A DNA stretch of 46,826 nt from Prevotella sp. (GTDB lineage: Bacteria > Bacteroidota > Bacteroidia > Bacteroidales > Bacteroidaceae): assembly GCA_016281815.1 (NCBI GenBank), contig JAEEJK010000059.1:1-46826 (forward strand), given 5' to 3'. Of this stretch, positions 33,589 to 42,840 are shown piece after piece; the first letter of the stretch is position 1; every line of letters starts with the position of its first letter. The notes beneath the pieces are model-generated. The model was not told the DNA's origin. It worked only from the letters and a program-made list of their open reading frames with translations, and did no database searches. The position numbers were made by a program, and so were the translations under genes.

Positions 33589-34278
33589 TTATATATCCAA
33601 AGATATCATAAAAGTGTATCCGATGCGGGTGCTGCCACTCTTTCCAAAACCGGGCACATACCACACTTTGCCATGTTCACCGAAGTCGTGGGCGATGCGC
33701 TTGCGGTATCGAACACTCCATCCAAGGTGAATGGGACCCCATATTTTGGCATCTACTCCTCCAGAAAACTCTGCCCAATGGCAACTGCAGTTGACGTCAT
33801 CGGCTGCCCATTCGGCTACACCTCCCCAGAAAGGATCCTTTATGTCGGGATGGGAAAAGTCGTACTTGAAAAAACTGAAACCATAGCGGATGCCGCCGTA
33901 AATGCGGTAAGCATCGTGCTTGTCCTTCATCAGGTTGTAGTCGCCACCGATACGGAAGTAGGGAGATTTTGAGGAATAGGTGATCTGGGTGATCTCATCA
34001 TCGTGGCTCGCCATGCCAAGGCCTGCCTCCAATACGGGAAAATAGCGGTCACGGAGATTGATGCGGAGTTGGGCCTCCATCTGTCCGTAATCGCTGACCG
34101 CGTTCTGAACCAATCCGGCAAGGTCTACACCAATGGCAAAACCATTCAGCCAAGGGGTGGTGTCCGGCTCTAAGTCCGTATCGAGAACCTTGGCTGACTG
34201 TGCACTCAGGGGAAGAGCCAACAGCAGACTAATGGCCAGGCTTGATATATAGTTGCATATGACTGCTGATCGTGTCAT
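33589..34278 (-). CDS. DUF6048-type outer membrane protein
   Basis: A 229-residue exported protein with a signal peptide (SLAISLLLALPLSAQ). The rest is strand-rich with aromatic ends (IYGGIRYGFSFFKYDF, IHLGWSVRYRKRIA) and finishes with a strand, the picture of a small beta-barrel. It matches the DUF6048 pattern known from Bacteroidales, usually encoded beside a DUF6452 gene, as here. It overlaps that gene by 50 bp. Function unknown. Confidence 0.8.
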   Translation of the reverse strand: MTRSAVICNYISSLAISLLLALPLSAQSAKVLDTDLEPDTTPWLNGFAIGVDLAGLVQNAVSDYGQMEAQLRINLRDRYFPVLEAGLGMASHDDEITQITYSSKSPYFRIGGDYNLMKDKHDAYRIYGGIRYGFSFFKYDFSHPDIKDPFWGGVAEWAADDVNCSCHWAEFSGGVDAKIWGPIHLGWSVRYRKRIAHDFGEHGKVWYVPGFGKSGSTRIGYTFMISLDI

Positions 34279-34702
34279 AGTTCACAATGGATTTGGAGAT
34301 GACAATGGAGTCGATGACATGGTGAGTATACTCTATCTTGTCGAGTTGGTGGAAGAAAGTGGGTGAGCAGTCCACTGACTCGAAATGGGAGATGTCGGTC
34401 TTGTAGAGCCTCACAGTGTCAGTGCGGGTCACGTTAAACGTATCTGTAAATAGGAAGAGGAGCAGGTCGGAGGGCTGTTTGTAACTCACCGGAATCACAA
34501 ATGTCTTTCCCTGGATGAAGCGGTTGAGCAGGATGGTGTCCTGCTTTTCGATGCGCTTGGCAACAACGGAGAGGGTGTCGGTGAGCACCGTATCGGCACC
34601 TGCAAGTTCATACTTGCATCCCTTGACGGCACTGAGAGGACAGTCGACTGCGTCACAGGCCACCAACAACAAGACAATAAAAATGAATGCTATTCTCCGC
34701 AT
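34229..34702 (-). CDS. DUF6452-type lipoprotein
   Basis: A 157-residue lipoprotein; the signal ends LLLVAC with Cys16. The mature part is a beta-rich domain with a second Cys at residue 21 (CPLSAVKGC). Family and pairing with DUF6048 are known from Bacteroidales, but the role is not. It overlaps the glycosyltransferase gene by 13 bp and the DUF6048 gene by 50 bp, so translation of the group is probably coupled. Confidence 0.78.
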   Translation of the reverse strand: MRRIAFIFIVLLLVACDAVDCPLSAVKGCKYELAGADTVLTDTLSVVAKRIEKQDTILLNRFIQGKTFVIPVSYKQPSDLLLFLFTDTFNVTRTDTVRLYKTDISHFESVDCSPTFFHQLDKIEYTHHVIDSIVISKSIVNYDTISSHMQLYIKPGH

Positions 34703-35679
34703 CGGATAGCCTCCTCTATCTGATAGTCATTGCGTGTGCTCGATGAACGGCTGATGAGGTCGCCGACAAAACCGGCAAGGAACAACTGGGTGCCGATAAT
34801 CATCATCGTCAGGGAGATGTAGAAATAGGGGGAGTCGGTCACAAGTCGCTGGGGAACACCATGGGCAAGGGCGATCAACTTGTTGGCGCCTATGATGATG
34901 GCGGCCACAAAACCGATGAAGAACATGATGGTGCCTAAAAATCCGAAGACATGCATCGGCTTCCGTCCGAAACTGCTAAGGAACCATAGGGTAAGCAGGT
35001 CAAGGTAACCGTTGACAAAACGGTTGAGACCGAATTTGGACTTGCCGTATTTGCGGGCCTGATGATGTACCACCTTCTCGCCGATCTTGTCAAAACCGGC
35101 ATTCTTGGCCAAATAGGGGATGAAACGATGCATCTCGCCATACACCTCAATGTTCTTCACCACCTCATGACGGTAGGCCTTCAGACCGCAGTTGAAGTCG
35201 TGAAGGTTCTTGATGCCGCTGATGCGCCGCACCGTGGCATTGAAAAGTTTGGTGGGAAGGGTCTTCGAAAGAGGGTCATAGCGTTTCTGCTTGTAACCCG
35301 ACACCAGGTCGTATCCCTCGCTCTTGATCATGCGGTAGAGTTCGGGAATCTCGTCGGGGGAGTCCTGAAGGTCGGCGTCCATCGTGATGACTACATCGCC
35401 CACCGCTTCCTTGAAACCACAGTACAGGGCGGGACTCTTGCCATAGTTGCGGCGGAACTTGATGCCACGGACATGCTCCGAACGAGTGGAAAGTTCTTCT
35501 ATCACGTCCCAGGAATGGTCGGTGGAACCATCATTGATGAACAATACCTCGAAACTGAAGCCGTGCTCTTCCATCACACGTTCTATCCAGGAATAGAGTT
35601 CTGGAAGAGACTCTTCTTCATTGTAAAGAGGAATGACGACAGATATGTCCAACTGGGGATTCTTATTTAATTTTTCCAT
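34690..35679 (-). CDS. Family 2 glycosyltransferase with membrane anchor
   Basis: A 329-residue enzyme of the polyprenyl-phosphate glycosyltransferase type (DPM1/ArnC-like). The N-terminal catalytic domain has SVVIPLYNEEESLPELY, EVLFINDGSTDHS and the metal-binding DADLQDSPDEIPE. Two membrane helices follow near the C-terminus (about 240-265 and 280-305). Such enzymes attach a sugar from a nucleotide donor to undecaprenyl phosphate for use outside the membrane. It lies 9 bp after the DUF4199 gene. Confidence 0.92.
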   Translation of the reverse strand: MEKLNKNPQLDISVVIPLYNEEESLPELYSWIERVMEEHGFSFEVLFINDGSTDHSWDVIEELSTRSEHVRGIKFRRNYGKSPALYCGFKEAVGDVVITMDADLQDSPDEIPELYRMIKSEGYDLVSGYKQKRYDPLSKTLPTKLFNATVRRISGIKNLHDFNCGLKAYRHEVVKNIEVYGEMHRFIPYLAKNAGFDKIGEKVVHHQARKYGKSKFGLNRFVNGYLDLLTLWFLSSFGRKPMHVFGFLGTIMFFIGFVAAIIIGANKLIALAHGVPQRLVTDSPYFYISLTMMIIGTQLFLAGFVGDLISRSSSTRNDYQIEEAIRCGE

Positions 35680-35688
35680 GTGTTGATG

Positions 35689-36264
35689 TTATTTGATACG
35701 CCGAGTGACACTCGCATATAAGGCGGTCGTGAGACTCATGACCAAACCTGCCACCATGTTCGACCACAGCAATTGTATGGCTATGTCTATCGGGCGCATC
35801 TTGCGTAGTTGTTCACTCATTTGGGTGATGAGGTCTTTGGAATAACCCATGCGACTGAAGGATTCAGTAAATTCCTTGTCGTTGAGTACCGACAGGTATT
35901 GCTCAATGATAAAACCATGGTCAAGATACTGGAAATAGGCCCATTGCACTATGGCAAGAATCAGAGAGGCATGAAAGACCGTGAGCATGGAATGAAGGTA
36001 GGCTTGGAAATAACCTATCTTGCCACCACACACCTCGTCGGCATAGCGCTTGGTCAGAATAGCAACATAGAAGGGGGTATAGACCATGGTCGCGGTCCAG
36101 AGTATGCCACAGATGGGGTAGTGGAAATTGCCGACAAACAGGGCAAAACTGATAATCCATAATACACCTAACTTCGCTCCGTCTATACGGGCGTAGGCAC
36201 TGACTTGATTCCTGGGATTCAACTCTTTCGGGGAATCCTGATTCCTTGGTTCACTTGAAGACAC
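35689..36264 (-). CDS. DUF4199 membrane protein
   Basis: A 191-residue protein with about four membrane segments, among them LGVLWIISFALFVGNFHYPI, MVYTPFYVAIL, HSMLTVFHASLILAIVQW and LLWSNMVAGLVMSLTTALYA. The family is found in Bacteroidetes, often next to a family 2 glycosyltransferase, as here; its function is unknown. The frame runs up to a TTG at 36291, but that codon lies inside the -7 box (36289-36296), so GTG at 36264 is the likely start. Confidence 0.82.
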   Translation of the reverse strand: MSSSEPRNQDSPKELNPRNQVSAYARIDGAKLGVLWIISFALFVGNFHYPICGILWTATMVYTPFYVAILTKRYADEVCGGKIGYFQAYLHSMLTVFHASLILAIVQWAYFQYLDHGFIIEQYLSVLNDKEFTESFSRMGYSKDLITQMSEQLRKMRPIDIAIQLLWSNMVAGLVMSLTTALYASVTRRIK

Positions 36265-36288
36265 GATGGCTCTTTCTGATTGATTGTG

Positions 36289-36296
36289 CAAAATTA
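36289..36296 (-). promoter_or_regulatory. -7 box of the DUF4199 operon
   Basis: TAATTTTG on the minus strand, about 25 bp before the GTG start at 36264. Confidence 0.55.
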
Positions 36297-36368
36297 GATA
36301 AAAAATCCGATTAAACGAGTAAAAATCAAATGTATTTGTTTTTTCATCTTTATTTCATCATTTTGCAT

Positions 36369-36376
36369 TACCTTTG
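36369..36376 (+). promoter_or_regulatory. -7 box of sstT
   Basis: TACCTTTG, 17 bp before the ATG at 36394; a TTTG just upstream at 36362-36365 is too close to act as -33 box. Confidence 0.45.
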
Positions 36377-36393
36377 CACTCAAACCGACAAAT

Positions 36394-37635
36394 ATGGGAA
36401 AAATGCTGTTAGCCTTGCTTCGGAGATGGACTAAAACAAGCCTTGTGCTCCGTATCCTCATCGGACTTATCATTGGTGCGGTATTGGGAATCGTCGCTCC
36501 GCAGTGGGCGGCGATAGGTATACTCGGAATGGTGTTCGTCAGTGCGCTGAAGGCCATCGCTCCTGTGCTGGTGGCGGTGCTCGTCATGTCATCGGTGGCA
36601 AAGGCGGGTGAGGGACTGGGACCAAGGTTCCGCATTGTGGTGTCGCTATATCTCCTTAGTACTTTTATAGCGGCCTTGCTGGCGGTGACGTTCAGTTTCC
36701 TGTTCCCGGCGACTATCCAACTGAGGGATGTGGCCTCAGGACAGGCTCCCAGCGCTTTGGCGGATGTGTTCATCAATTTGCTTACCAATATGGTGGCCAA
36801 TCCGCTGATGTCCACTTCAACAGCCAATTATATCGGCATCCTCTTCTGGGCCATCATCTTCGGATTGGCTCTCAAGAAAAAGGCGAGCCAAAAGACTATC
36901 GATGTCATACACGACTTGTCGGAGGTTGTCTCCCAGACTGTGAGATGGGTCATTCAGTTTGCTCCTTTCGGCATCTTGGGCCTGGTCTTCGCATCGGTGT
37001 CGGAAAGCGGTCTGGAGGTCTTCACTACATACGGACATCTTGTTCTCTTGCTGGTGGGGTGCATGTTGGTAAATGCTCTCATCTCCAATCCGCTGATCAA
37101 TTTCCTGCTGCTGCGCCGCAATCCATATCCCTTGCTCTTCACATGCCTGAAGGAGAGCGGCATCAACGCTTTCTTCACCCGTTCCTCTGCTGCCAACATC
37201 CCTATCAATATGACTTTGTGTAAAAACCTGGGCATCAACGAGGATTTCTATTCTGTCAGCATACCTCTGGGGGCTACCATCAATATGAATGGGGCTGCGG
37301 TCACCATTACTGTCATGACACTGGCGGTCGCCCATACATTGGGCATGGAGGTGAGTTTCGTGCCGGCGCTCATTCTCAGCATCATCGCTACATTGGGGGC
37401 TTGCGGTGCTTCCGGGGTGGCTGGTGGATCGCTGCTGCTGGTGCCCTTGGCATGTTCTTTCCTCGGCATCGGCAATGATGTGGCCATGCAGGCTGTAGCC
37501 ATCGGCTTCATCATCGGTGTTGTCCAGGACTCCGTGGAAACCGCCCTCAATTCCAGCGGCGACGTATTCTTCACCGCCACCGCCGAATACTACGACCAAA
37601 AAAAGAAAAAGTCTCCCCCATCATCCACCCTATAG
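36394..37635 (+). CDS. sstT: Sodium:serine/threonine symporter SstT
   Basis: A 413-residue carrier of the dicarboxylate/amino acid:cation symporter family, with eight helices and two re-entrant loops. RILIGLIIGAVLGIVAP near the start, FTRSSAANIPINM (the serine-rich hairpin), PLGATINMNGAAVTI (sodium and substrate binding) and VQDSVETALNSSGD at the end are the SstT pattern rather than GltP or DctA. It takes up serine and threonine with sodium. Its last codons run into the first unit of a tandem array. Confidence 0.9.
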   Translation: MGKMLLALLRRWTKTSLVLRILIGLIIGAVLGIVAPQWAAIGILGMVFVSALKAIAPVLVAVLVMSSVAKAGEGLGPRFRIVVSLYLLSTFIAALLAVTFSFLFPATIQLRDVASGQAPSALADVFINLLTNMVANPLMSTSTANYIGILFWAIIFGLALKKKASQKTIDVIHDLSEVVSQTVRWVIQFAPFGILGLVFASVSESGLEVFTTYGHLVLLLVGCMLVNALISNPLINFLLLRRNPYPLLFTCLKESGINAFFTRSSAANIPINMTLCKNLGINEDFYSVSIPLGATINMNGAAVTITVMTLAVAHTLGMEVSFVPALILSIIATLGACGASGVAGGSLLLVPLACSFLGIGNDVAMQAVAIGFIIGVVQDSVETALNSSGDVFFTATAEYYDQKKKKSPPSSTL

Positions 37636-37816
37636 CATCTATCTCTACTTCCCTCTATCCCCTCTATCCCCTCTATCCCTTTCTATAGCATCTATCCCTA
37701 TCTATAGCATCTATCCCTATCTATAGCATCTATCCCTATCTATAGCATCTATCCCTTTCTATAGCATCTATCTCTATCTATAGCATCTATCCCTATCTAT
37801 AGCATCTATCCCTATC
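37631..37816. repeat. Tandem array of a 19-bp unit (VNTR)
   Basis: Seven copies of TATAGCATCTATCCCTATC start at 37684, 37703, 37722, 37741, 37760, 37779 and 37798, with exact 19-bp spacing and few base changes. A diverged copy starts at 37631 and overlaps the sstT stop. A CCCTCTAT stretch separates it from the others. Confidence 0.88.
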
Positions 37817-37908
37817 CATCCCCTTTCTCCCCTCTATCCCCTCTCCATGTAATATCCATAAAACTCTTTGAAATAACACACAAAGCCCATTTCTCCCATT
37901 AATACTAA

Positions 37909-37916
37909 TTTTGCAC
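37909..37916 (+). promoter_or_regulatory. -7 box of the esterase gene
   Basis: TAATTTTG, 28 bp before the ATG at 37945. Confidence 0.55.
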
Positions 37917-37944
37917 CCAGAAACCAACAAAAAACCATCAATAA

Positions 37945-39702
37945 ATGAAACGTCTTGTATTAGCCGGAATGATGCTGGCTACATCTTTCCTTGGAGCAAA
38001 CGCCGAAGTTGACCCCAATTTCCACATCTATCTTTGTTTCGGACAGTCCAATATGGAGGGAAACGCTCAATGGGAAACCATTGACAACAAATATGTTGAC
38101 CCGCGTTTCCAGATGCTGGCCACAACGAAGTTTGACAATCCGAAGCGTACCATGGGACAGTGGTACACGGCTTTTTGCCCCATCGTCAGTCCGATGGGAA
38201 AACTGGGCATGGCGGATTATTTCGGGCGCACGATGGTGGCGGCTATGCCTGCCGATGTGAAAATCGGTGTGGTGGCGGTGGCTATGGGCGGATCTCCCAT
38301 TGAGATGTTCGACAAGGACAAGTATCAGAGCACGATTGCTGCCAACTCCAAAGAGTGGTATGTCACACTGGCCAAAAATTACTATGGCGGCAATCCTTAT
38401 AAGCGACTCATCGACATGGCGAAAAAAGCGCAGGAGGTGGGTGTCATCAAGGGTATTCTCTTGCATCAGGGGGAGTCGAACAATACCCAGCAGGACTGGC
38501 CAAATAAGGTGAAGAAAATATATAACGATATTCTGAAAGACCTCGGACTGGAGGCTAAAGATGTGCCGCTGTTCGCTGGCGAGACGGAATACCAGGACCA
38601 GGGCGGGGCTTGTTATGGACACAATGCGGTCATCGCTCGCCTGCCGCAGGTGATTCCCACGGCTCATGTGGTCAGCGCAAAGGATGTGCCGGGCAACGGA
38701 AATGATCCCTGGCATTTCAGCGCGTCTGGATACCGCATCATGGGTAAGCGCTATGCCTATGAGACACTGAAAGTGATGGGGATGGAACCGAAGGCTGATC
38801 CTGAATACAACATGCCTGATAACCTTAGGGTCTTCCTGGAGGTTTCTCGTCTAAATGATGTCGGCGATGTGCAGATGAATATGGGTACCAAAAAAACAGT
38901 CAATGTGAAAGCGGTCTTCGCCGATGGCCATACGGAGGATGTGTCTGAGTATGTGAGGCTTGTCGTTCCTGACTTCATGACTGCCGACCGCAACACGCTT
39001 TCCGCCAAAGAAGAGGGGGAGGGCACCGTGACTGTGGAGTATACTGACTTCACGGGAAAGACTCAGTCAACTTCCTTCCAGGTGAAGAGCCTCGATCCTG
39101 CCAAAAACGATGTTCTGGTGGTGAATGGCGGTGATGCGGGTAAGGCCATTGGGGACAAACTATGCAGGACGACACTGATCGAACCCCTCACGCAGGGGAA
39201 GACGTATGTGGTCAAGGCTAAGATCAAGGCTGAAAACAGCGGAACTTGTGCCTTGTGGCTGGTGTGGTCTGACAGTCCCAACAAAGATAATGATGGAAAT
39301 AGCAAGGATATTCAAAAACAGACTGGTTACAAAGTGACTCAGACTTTCAAGAACTTCTCATGGGAATTCACTGCCAAATATCCGCATGACAAACTACAGT
39401 TCGCTTTCGGACAACTCAGGGGTAATGTGTTTTTCGATGATGTGACATGTGTGGAGAAGGGTACTTCCAAGGAGATGGTGGCCAATGGGCATTTCGATTC
39501 TGATGATCTCTCCATGTGGGAAGTCATCGGCGCTGCTCCATTGACAATGGTCGTTGAGAAGGAATTCGCTTCGGGTATTGAAAATGTAAGAGAAGACGGT
39601 TTTGCCAAATCCAATGATATCTTCGACCTTCAGGGCCGTAAAGTGGCATCCCCGGCTCGTGGCATCTACATTCAGAATGGAAGAAAGTTTGTGGTGAAAT
39701 AA
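37945..39702 (+). CDS. Secreted SGNH esterase (sialate O-acetylesterase/DUF303 family)
   Basis: A 585-residue exported enzyme. Signal peptide MKRLVLAGMMLATSFLGANA. The catalytic domain (25-280) has FGQSNMEG with nucleophile Ser35, HQGESN at 174-179, and Asp254/His257 in NDPWHFSASG. This is the DUF303 pattern of acetylesterases that remove acetyl groups from sialic acid, xylan or other glycans. A Big_2-like region (about 295-385) and a carbohydrate-binding-type sandwich (about 390-545) follow. The last 30 residues (DLQGRKVASP...GIYIQNGRK) are the conserved C-terminal tail of many Prevotella secreted proteins. The true sugar target is not known. Confidence 0.88.
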   Translation: MKRLVLAGMMLATSFLGANAEVDPNFHIYLCFGQSNMEGNAQWETIDNKYVDPRFQMLATTKFDNPKRTMGQWYTAFCPIVSPMGKLGMADYFGRTMVAAMPADVKIGVVAVAMGGSPIEMFDKDKYQSTIAANSKEWYVTLAKNYYGGNPYKRLIDMAKKAQEVGVIKGILLHQGESNNTQQDWPNKVKKIYNDILKDLGLEAKDVPLFAGETEYQDQGGACYGHNAVIARLPQVIPTAHVVSAKDVPGNGNDPWHFSASGYRIMGKRYAYETLKVMGMEPKADPEYNMPDNLRVFLEVSRLNDVGDVQMNMGTKKTVNVKAVFADGHTEDVSEYVRLVVPDFMTADRNTLSAKEEGEGTVTVEYTDFTGKTQSTSFQVKSLDPAKNDVLVVNGGDAGKAIGDKLCRTTLIEPLTQGKTYVVKAKIKAENSGTCALWLVWSDSPNKDNDGNSKDIQKQTGYKVTQTFKNFSWEFTAKYPHDKLQFAFGQLRGNVFFDDVTCVEKGTSKEMVANGHFDSDDLSMWEVIGAAPLTMVVEKEFASGIENVREDGFAKSNDIFDLQGRKVASPARGIYIQNGRKFVVK

Positions 39703-39731
39703 GGCATAGTTTGTCCCGACAGACACTCCCT

Positions 39732-40748
39732 TCAAAAAGAGTATTGTTTAAACTCCTTTATCCCTTCCACCAACCGTTCATTTTCATCCGGACGTTGGGT
39801 GGAAACCCGGAAATGATGGGCTGATAGACCGCAGATATTGGAAGCATCCCTAATCAGAAGATGATGCTTCCTGGCAAGATAGGCTTTGAGTTGGGCTGCG
39901 GTGGAAAAAGTGATTTGGGAAAGAATGAAATGAGTTTGAGTGTTGGCGGCTATGATGCCTTCAATCTGATTGAGCATACCTCGAAGTCGTTGGGTTTCAG
40001 ATAGGTAGGAGCGGAGGTCGGACATCATTTGGACATCATTTTCTATCAGCCATTTGGCGGCTTCGATGGCAAGGGCGTTGACAGCCCATGGACGGATGTT
40101 CTCTCGGAGAAGGGCGATGAGGTGTTCTGATGCGATGACATAGCCAATGCGCAATCCAGGGATGGCAAATGTCTTGGTGAGAGAGTGGAGTTGTAGGATG
40201 TTTTCGGAACCTGCCGCTTCCTGATGGGGCATGATCGGCGCAAGGGTGTATTCCTCATACGACTGGTCGATCACGACAAAAGCGTAATTACGGGCATATC
40301 GGGCTATCTCTTCTGTGGAATATACGTCTCCTGTAGGGTTGTTGGGATTGCAGAGCCAAAGAATTGTGTTTCCTGATGCCTGAGATCCTCTTTCTGCCCG
40401 TTTTTTGAGACCGAACATCCGGCATGCATCCTCATATTCGCAAAAAGTGGGCAAATACCCCGTCTCATAATATGTGCAGGTGTTTTTGGAGAACGTTTGG
40501 GCGATGAGATAGATGGCATCTGTGGCTCCGTTGGTAACAAGGACGTTGGTGGCAGACACCCCATATTTTCTGGCGATGAGTTCCTCCAGAGAATGGGCAT
40601 CGGGTTCTGGATAATTCCCTATCACGCCCATGTTCTTGCATAGGTGGGCTTTCAATGCCGACAGGTCGGCATGGGGATAGATGTTGGAACTGAAATTGCT
40701 CCGTATCCCGGGATAGTTATACGTGTCGTCGCCGTGTCCTTGTATCAT
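39732..40748 (-). CDS. CobD/CobC-type threonine-phosphate decarboxylase
   Basis: A 338-residue PLP enzyme of aminotransferase class I/II. The start MIQGHGDDTYNYPGIRSNFSSNIYP is typical of L-threonine O-3-phosphate decarboxylases, and the PLP lysine lies in SLTKTFAIPGLRIGY; LVTNGATDAIY and LCNPNNPTGD are fold motifs. The enzyme makes aminopropanol phosphate for the cobalamin side chain; histidinol-phosphate aminotransferase is the main alternative. Its place as last gene of a riboswitch-led B12 operon, one base after the receptor stop, favours the cobalamin role. ATG 40748 is used; a longer frame reaches 40940 inside the receptor gene. Confidence 0.85.
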   Translation of the reverse strand: MIQGHGDDTYNYPGIRSNFSSNIYPHADLSALKAHLCKNMGVIGNYPEPDAHSLEELIARKYGVSATNVLVTNGATDAIYLIAQTFSKNTCTYYETGYLPTFCEYEDACRMFGLKKRAERGSQASGNTILWLCNPNNPTGDVYSTEEIARYARNYAFVVIDQSYEEYTLAPIMPHQEAAGSENILQLHSLTKTFAIPGLRIGYVIASEHLIALLRENIRPWAVNALAIEAAKWLIENDVQMMSDLRSYLSETQRLRGMLNQIEGIIAANTQTHFILSQITFSTAAQLKAYLARKHHLLIRDASNICGLSAHHFRVSTQRPDENERLVEGIKEFKQYSF

Positions 40749-40749
40749 G

Positions 40750-42822
40750 TTATTTCTTGAACTTGATTTTGAGTCCGGCCACCACCATTCTGCCTGGACT
40801 GTAAAGAGCGTATTTCCTATTGGTGGAGTCGATGCGCCGGTCGGCCTTGTCGAAGATATTCTCCACTCCGAGGCTCGGTTCGATGAAGGCCCAGCGTGTG
40901 CAGTCGATGGAATGTGTGGTCTGAAGGTTCCACACACCATATCCGGGTGCGTTTTCGTAACTGGGGTAGTAGGTCTTCGATTGAAAACGTCCGTTGAGGT
41001 TGACGTTCAGCCCGTATTTACCCCACGCGTGATGGTAATTGGCTGCGACGGTACCGACATGACGGATGCTGCGTTCCAGGCTGTTCCATCCCTCATCTGT
41101 CTTGGAGCGGGCATGGGTATAGGCGTAGTTGGCTGAGAGATTGAACCCTCGGAAGATATTGGCGGAGACATTCAGTTGCACTCCCTTCACATCTCCCTTG
41201 TCACTGTTCTGGTACAATGCGTAATGTTCCAATTTTGTGGCTTGGTCATCGGTCATCTCGGGAAATTCCTTTCTCAGCATGGACAAGGCTTCAGCATCGG
41301 CATCAATGTTCTTTTTCACCACCATGTCGTTGATACGGTTGATATATCCTGTTATACTGACGGCGATTATATGCGAACGGTACTCTGCGTTCAGGGAAAA
41401 ATAGTGACTTTTCTCGGGCGAAAGGTCTTTGTTGCCGAAACTGATTTGGGCTTTTCCTCGGTTGACGGAGAAGTAGTGGTAGTAGAGTTCGTCGAGACCT
41501 GGTGCCCGGAATCCTGCTGAATAGGTTGCCCGGAATCGGAAGTTGCCCGGGGCATACATCAGGGTGGCCTTGGGGGTCAATTGCTGGTGGAAGGTCTCGT
41601 GATGAGTCAGGCGAAGTCCCAGCGTGGCGATAAGGTTCTTGAGCAAAGTTGCCTCATGTTGGGCGTAAGCGGAAAGGGTGTATGCACTTTGGTCGATGTT
41701 GCCGGAGGTGGCCATCAGGTAGTCCTGACGCCAGTCAGCCCCAAGGATGGTGGTGGAGTGGGGCATCAGTCCGAGAATGGCCTTCAGTTCCATCTCTGTC
41801 TGTCTTTGTTTTTTCGATAGCACATAGTCACCGATGGCGTAGGTCTTGGTCTCCACATCGTATTCCTTACCATAGCGGTAATGGTCTGAGGTGAAATCGC
41901 CCTGAAGGGAGTGCTTGTTGTTGAACTTGTAGATGCCACCCACGTTCCATCGGAGTCCTTTGTAGCGCATCTCATAGTCCGTGCCTCCTGTGATGTCGGC
42001 TTGGGTCTCAGGACGGTCCGTGATTTTGTATGACCAGTCGATGCCGGCATTCAAAGCCAGGTGTTGGCTGGGGGCATAAGTAAATTTCTGCCCGAGGATG
42101 TGTGACCGGTAGCCAGTGAAAAGAGGGGCTATGGTGGGTTGGGTCTCAGTGTCCGACCCTTTTAGATATTCCAGACCGTTGTTCTGATAACTGTCGGCTC
42201 TGTCGTGTGTGAACGAGGTATAGGATCCGAAGCCTTTTTTGAATATGTCGAGAGTGACAGACTCTGTCAGTTGCCCATGTCCTGAGATGCGTGTGTCGGA
42301 CGTGGCACTGATGAGATGCTGGGTGGGTTGGTCGGTGATGATGTTGATGACTCCGGCGATGGCATCACTGCCGTAGAGTGATGAGGCGGCTCCGTCGAGC
42401 ACCTCAATACGCTTCACCCTTGACATGTTGATGCGGTTGAGGTCCACATTGTTGGAAATGTCGCCTGAGAGTTTTTGCCCGTTGATGAGGATAAGGATGT
42501 ATTTGTTGCCGAGACCGTTCATGCGTAGAAAACTACCCATGGAGTTGGGCGCCAGCGAGATTTGGGGCATCATCCTTTGGATGGCGGCATCAAAGGTGAC
42601 AATTCCCTGTTCACGGATTTCCTGATTGCTGAGGACATGCACGGGGGTGGATGTTGACTTCATGCGCTGGTGATGGCCCGAACCTGTGACCACTATGGGG
42701 TTGAGATTGTAGGAGTGGCTTACCGAGGATGAGTCACTGCGTGTCTTTTGGTGGATTTGTGAAAAAGCAGCACTCCCCGCGAGGAGTGCTGCAATCGTCA
42801 CCATGATGCTCTTTTTATTCAT
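40750..42822 (-). CDS. TonB-dependent outer membrane receptor (BtuB-like), second in the operon
   Basis: A 690-residue receptor. Signal peptide MNKKSIMVTIAALLAGSAAFSQ. A plug domain follows, with NPIVVTGSGHHQRMKSTSTPV, YILILINGQKLSGD and LDGAASSLYGSDAIAGVINIIT. The rest is a 22-strand-type barrel ending in VVAGLKIKFKK. No N-terminal carboxypeptidase-like extension is present, which separates it from SusC proteins and favours BtuB/HmuR-type import of cobalamin, cobinamide or haem-like tetrapyrrole. ATG 42822 is chosen over the TTG at 42831. Confidence 0.9.
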   Translation of the reverse strand: MNKKSIMVTIAALLAGSAAFSQIHQKTRSDSSSVSHSYNLNPIVVTGSGHHQRMKSTSTPVHVLSNQEIREQGIVTFDAAIQRMMPQISLAPNSMGSFLRMNGLGNKYILILINGQKLSGDISNNVDLNRINMSRVKRIEVLDGAASSLYGSDAIAGVINIITDQPTQHLISATSDTRISGHGQLTESVTLDIFKKGFGSYTSFTHDRADSYQNNGLEYLKGSDTETQPTIAPLFTGYRSHILGQKFTYAPSQHLALNAGIDWSYKITDRPETQADITGGTDYEMRYKGLRWNVGGIYKFNNKHSLQGDFTSDHYRYGKEYDVETKTYAIGDYVLSKKQRQTEMELKAILGLMPHSTTILGADWRQDYLMATSGNIDQSAYTLSAYAQHEATLLKNLIATLGLRLTHHETFHQQLTPKATLMYAPGNFRFRATYSAGFRAPGLDELYYHYFSVNRGKAQISFGNKDLSPEKSHYFSLNAEYRSHIIAVSITGYINRINDMVVKKNIDADAEALSMLRKEFPEMTDDQATKLEHYALYQNSDKGDVKGVQLNVSANIFRGFNLSANYAYTHARSKTDEGWNSLERSIRHVGTVAANYHHAWGKYGLNVNLNGRFQSKTYYPSYENAPGYGVWNLQTTHSIDCTRWAFIEPSLGVENIFDKADRRIDSTNRKYALYSPGRMVVAGLKIKFKK

Positions 42823-42840
42823 AACGTTCAACCAAAATCC

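Noticed and set aside
36817..37599. 260-residue reading frame opposite sstT
   Set aside because: Low-complexity His/Gln/Asp-rich product that arises from the antisense of membrane helices.
30392..37816. CRISPR array
   Set aside because: The repeats here are short units in direct contact, without unique spacers of constant length, and no cas genes are present.
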